This document shows positions 6,345 through 8,164 of a stretch of DNA of 8,164 bases, in pieces (the first letter of the stretch is position 1; each line of letters starts with the position of its first letter). The DNA is from Bacilli bacterium. Its GTDB lineage: Bacteria > Bacillota_I > Bacilli_A > RF39 > UBA660. The notes beneath the pieces are model-generated. The model worked only from the letters and a program-made list of their open reading frames with translations, searched no databases and was not told where the DNA came from. The DNA is taken from assembly GCA_028685275.1 (NCBI GenBank), contig JAQUEG010000025.1, positions 1 to 8,164 of the forward strand, given 5' to 3'. Position numbers and translations under genes: made by a program.

Positions 6345-6381
6345 AAAAGAGGTTAATATAATTAACTTTTTTTATTTTTTT
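6345..6381 (+). terminator. Hairpin terminator before the prepilin gene
   Basis: AAAAGAGGTTAAT (6345-6357) pairs with ATTAACTTTTTTT (6361-6373) around loop ATA, 13 bp including two G-T pairs, and a second T-run follows (6375-6381). It lies 20 nt after the small membrane-peptide frame and separates it from the prepilin promoter. Between them and the promoter (6382-6416) I see nothing beyond a short direct repeat, AACAACGT (near 6333 and 6391). Confidence 0.65.
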
Positions 6382-6416
6382 CCAAAAATTAACAACGTTA
6401 AATAGGGCGTAATTTA

Positions 6417-6445
6417 TTGACTTTAAAAGAATAAGATGTTATGTT
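6417..6445 (+). promoter_or_regulatory. Sigma-A-type promoter of the prepilin gene
   Basis: TTGACT at 6417-6422 (-35, five of six matches) is followed after exactly 17 nt by TATGTT at 6440-6445 (-10, four of six). A TGn extension stands at 6437-6439. Transcription should start near 6452, leaving a leader of about 30 nt with AAGAGAGG (6468-6475) 7 nt before the ATG at 6483. Confidence 0.7.
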
Positions 6446-6482
6446 AAGAGTAATAATAGTATTAGATAAGAGAGGTATATAA

Positions 6483-8164
6483 ATGAAAAAGAAAGCGTTT
6501 ACGTTAGTCGAATTATTAGCAGTAATAGTAATATTAGCAATTGTATTAGCAATAGCAGTACCATCAATAACAGGGATAATTAATAAAGTAACGAGAGATG
6601 CATTTGAAATTGATGCGAAAAATGTAATTAAAGCAATCAATTATAAAATATTACAAGATGGTACATTTGAAACATCTAGTTTAAATGTGGGAAATCTTGG
6701 TGAAAAATTAAATATATCAAGTAATAATTATGAAAGTTTAAATGTATCAAAGGATAGTAATAATAACTTTTATGTTTATATAGAAGGAAAAAATAAATGG
6801 AATGGATTAGTTGCTTGTGGTACATATACAGATATAGTAGTAGAAGAAGTAGATAATATTAACATATGTACGGGTTCAATAATAGTAGAGTCTGATTATG
6901 ATGAAGAAAAAGGAGTGAACCGACCAAAACTAGCTCAAGGAATGGTGCCAATAAAATGGGTATGGAATGAAGTAAATGAAATATGGGAATATCAAGAAAC
7001 CACCGAAGATGATTCAGAATGGTATGAATATGGCGAAACAGAACCAACACGTAGATGGGCGAATGCAGTTAGTAAGGATACTTCTGGTATTACAGCATAC
7101 TGGGTATGGATACCAAGATATGCATATAAGATAACTAGTTGTTGGAGTCTAAGTTGTAGTGGTTCAGCCGGTGATATCGAAATATCATTTAGTCGAGGAA
7201 CGGATGATACTAAAGATGGTACTATTGATATTATTAATACCTGTGATGAAGTCGATTCAGAATGTGCTAATGATTCGAATTCTATAACGAATGGTGATAA
7301 GTATACTAATCATCCTGCTTTTACCTTTGGTGATCAAGATATTACAGGCTTTTGGGTCGGAAAATTTGAGGTAAGTAGTAGTGAGCCAAGTGCTTCATAT
7401 GGTGGTGGTAGAACCACAGGTTTAGATATAAAAGTACTCCCAGGCATTACTTCATGGCGTTATAATACTGTTGGTAATATGTTTACAGTATCTCGTAACA
7501 TGGAAAAAAGTAATTTATATGGCTGGGATATAGCAGAAGGAGAATTACAAACTGATGGAACTTTTTCTACAGATAATAATAATGTAGATACCCATATGAT
7601 GAAGAATACCGAATGGGGTGCCGTAGCATATCTATCAAAATCAAAATATGGAAAAAAATCAGAAATATATATAAATCCATCAAGTCAATATTTAACAGGA
7701 TTTGCGGGAACTGGTCCAAGTGTAGGAGCAGAATCTAATTGTCCTAATAGTGATTCATGTTTTGCCTATAACACCGAAAACGGGCCCAAAGCAAGTACCA
7801 CTGGAACTGTGTATGGAGTATATGATATGAGTGGAGGAGCATGGGAATATACAGCGGCTTATTTGGTAGATGGTTCAAGTGGAAAATTAGAAAATGGAAG
7901 TACGATATTAAGTGCCCATAATAAATATAAAGATAATTATACAGGTTATAATAACAATAAAAAAGGGGAGGCAGTATATGAAACAAGTAGTTCATCTAGT
8001 GGAAGTAATTCATGGTATAGCGACTATTCGCATGTGCCCAACTTCTCTAATCCGTGGTTCCATCGTGGTGGTCTCTACTCCGGTGGTAGCGATGCGGGGG
8101 TGTTCAATTTCGACGGCAGCAGCAGTGGCTCCGCCCTCTACAACTACGGGTGTCGCGTTGCGGC
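6483..8164 (+). CDS. Prepilin-like surface protein with FGE/C-type-lectin-like domain, likely DGR target; 3' partial
   Basis: The frame is open from ATG 6483 to the window edge (560 codons, no stop). Residues 1-32 form a type III signal/prepilin segment: KKKA then FTLVELLAVIVILAIVLAIA, with E at +5 and Ala rather than Gly before the expected cleavage site. A pilin-like part follows, with C112 and C129 able to form a loop disulfide. Next are a WYEY...WANAV and YWVWIPRYAYKI segment (180-216), ITGFWVGKFEVS (287-298), MMKNTEWGAVAYLSKSKYG (372-390) and VYGVYDMSGGAWEYT (443-457), the last typical of the FGE-sulfatase/C-type-lectin fold. Residues 511-560 hold the framework W..RGG.Y..G..AGVF.F and GCRVA, close to a GFRVAL end. 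It should be processed by a prepilin peptidase and displayed on the surface, binding a ligand through the C-terminal domain. Enzymatic activity is unlikely. Prepilin peptidase and assembly genes are not in view. Confidence 0.88.
   Translation, partial: MKKKAFTLVELLAVIVILAIVLAIAVPSITGIINKVTRDAFEIDAKNVIKAINYKILQDGTFETSSLNVGNLGEKLNISSNNYESLNVSKDSNNNFYVYIEGKNKWNGLVACGTYTDIVVEEVDNINICTGSIIVESDYDEEKGVNRPKLAQGMVPIKWVWNEVNEIWEYQETTEDDSEWYEYGETEPTRRWANAVSKDTSGITAYWVWIPRYAYKITSCWSLSCSGSAGDIEISFSRGTDDTKDGTIDIINTCDEVDSECANDSNSITNGDKYTNHPAFTFGDQDITGFWVGKFEVSSSEPSASYGGGRTTGLDIKVLPGITSWRYNTVGNMFTVSRNMEKSNLYGWDIAEGELQTDGTFSTDNNNVDTHMMKNTEWGAVAYLSKSKYGKKSEIYINPSSQYLTGFAGTGPSVGAESNCPNSDSCFAYNTENGPKASTTGTVYGVYDMSGGAWEYTAAYLVDGSSGKLENGSTILSAHNKYKDNYTGYNNNKKGEAVYETSSSSSGSNSWYSDYSHVPNFSNPWFHRGGLYSGGSDAGVFNFDGSSSGSALYNYGCRVA
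8012..8164 (+). other. Putative DGR variable region (VR), incomplete at window end
   Basis: The last 50 codons of the prepilin gene (residues 511-560) differ sharply from all DNA before them. Bases 8021-8164 are about 59% GC with about 15% A, against about 23% GC at 7921-7980. By third base, 24 codons end in C, 16 in T, 10 in G and none in A. Likely variable positions are NNC/NNT codons (AGC, GAC, TTC, CTC, TAC, TCC, GGC), as expected when the A of AAC/AAT template codons is randomised. They are interspersed with fixed Trp, Arg-Gly-Gly, Gly, Ala-Gly-Val-Phe codons. That is the usual layout of a DGR target in a C-type-lectin fold. The 3' boundary, including the initiation-of-mutagenic-homing site, lies at or beyond the window end. 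No template copy is visible in the window. Confidence 0.7.

Noticed and set aside
6398..6640. Reverse-strand open frame of 80 codons opposite the prepilin start
   Set aside because: It lies across the prepilin promoter and signal segment. Its Ile/Thr/Asn-rich composition simply mirrors the AT-rich sense codons, and no ribosome site is seen.
6859..7050. Reverse-strand frame rich in Leu and His
   Set aside because: It is a shadow of the sense prepilin coding region with no domain or start signal.
7744..7995. Reverse-strand 83-codon frame rich in Tyr, His and Leu
   Set aside because: It is antisense to the FGE-like domain, and its composition reflects the complement of sense codons. No family resemblance.
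1..8011. Template repeat or CRISPR array within the window
   Set aside because: No copy of the variable region and no regularly spaced repeats were found on either strand.
8012..8164. GC-rich 3' end as a piece of foreign DNA or an assembly chimera
   Set aside because: The reading frame and the FGE/lectin framework continue without a break, and the bias (C-ending codons, A depletion) is better explained by adenine mutagenesis. A chimera cannot be fully excluded without reads.

Overview
The window comes from a low-GC Gram-positive-type bacterium. Coding DNA is strongly AT-rich, Shine-Dalgarno sites are classical (several read GGTGAT or GGGTGA), and the adjacent pair rnc-smc is typical of Bacillota. 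SMC is short (982 residues), as in small-genome Bacilli and Mollicutes relatives. TGA is a true stop (end of yidD) and all tryptophans are TGG, so the Mycoplasma code is not used. My best guess is an uncultured gut-type Bacilli lineage (RF39, Erysipelotrichales or Acholeplasma relatives). The lineage is inference.

Layout, all on the + strand. Positions 1-107 hold the C-terminal end of an M23 (LytM-type) peptidase, followed by an RNHCP zinc-ribbon protein (129-443) and a strong hairpin. After an AT-rich gap with a 26-bp perfect palindrome come an HD-domain phosphohydrolase (639-1151), tRNA-Arg(CCU), tRNA-Thr(GGU), yidD (best start TTG at 1399) and a ZnuA-family lipoprotein (1617-2477), closed by a terminator. 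The lipoprotein has lost the family's metal-binding histidines. rnc (2553-3215) and smc (3227-6175) form a two-gene operon whose terminator overlaps the smc stop. A roughly 300-nt stretch follows, holding a possible 33-residue membrane peptide with an ATA start and a second terminator.

The most interesting part is the last 1.7 kb. A sigma-A-like promoter (6417-6445) drives an open reading frame that starts at 6483 and runs off the window. It encodes a type IV prepilin N-terminus joined to a large extracellular region ending in a formylglycine-generating-enzyme/C-type-lectin-like (FGE/CLec) domain. The final 50 codons change character abruptly: about 59% GC, about 15% A, 24 codons ending in C and none ending in A, arranged around the W..RGG.Y..G..AGVF.F framework. 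This is the expected look of the variable region (VR) of a diversity-generating retroelement (DGR), where adenines of AAC/AAT-rich template codons are randomised by a reverse transcriptase. The template repeat and reverse transcriptase are not in this window. They are predicted downstream or elsewhere in the genome.

How the genes work together: most of the window is housekeeping (cell-wall hydrolysis, tRNAs, membrane-protein insertion, RNA processing, chromosome condensation). The 3' end is an accessory locus that probably builds a pilus-like or surface-displayed binding protein with a hypervariable tip.
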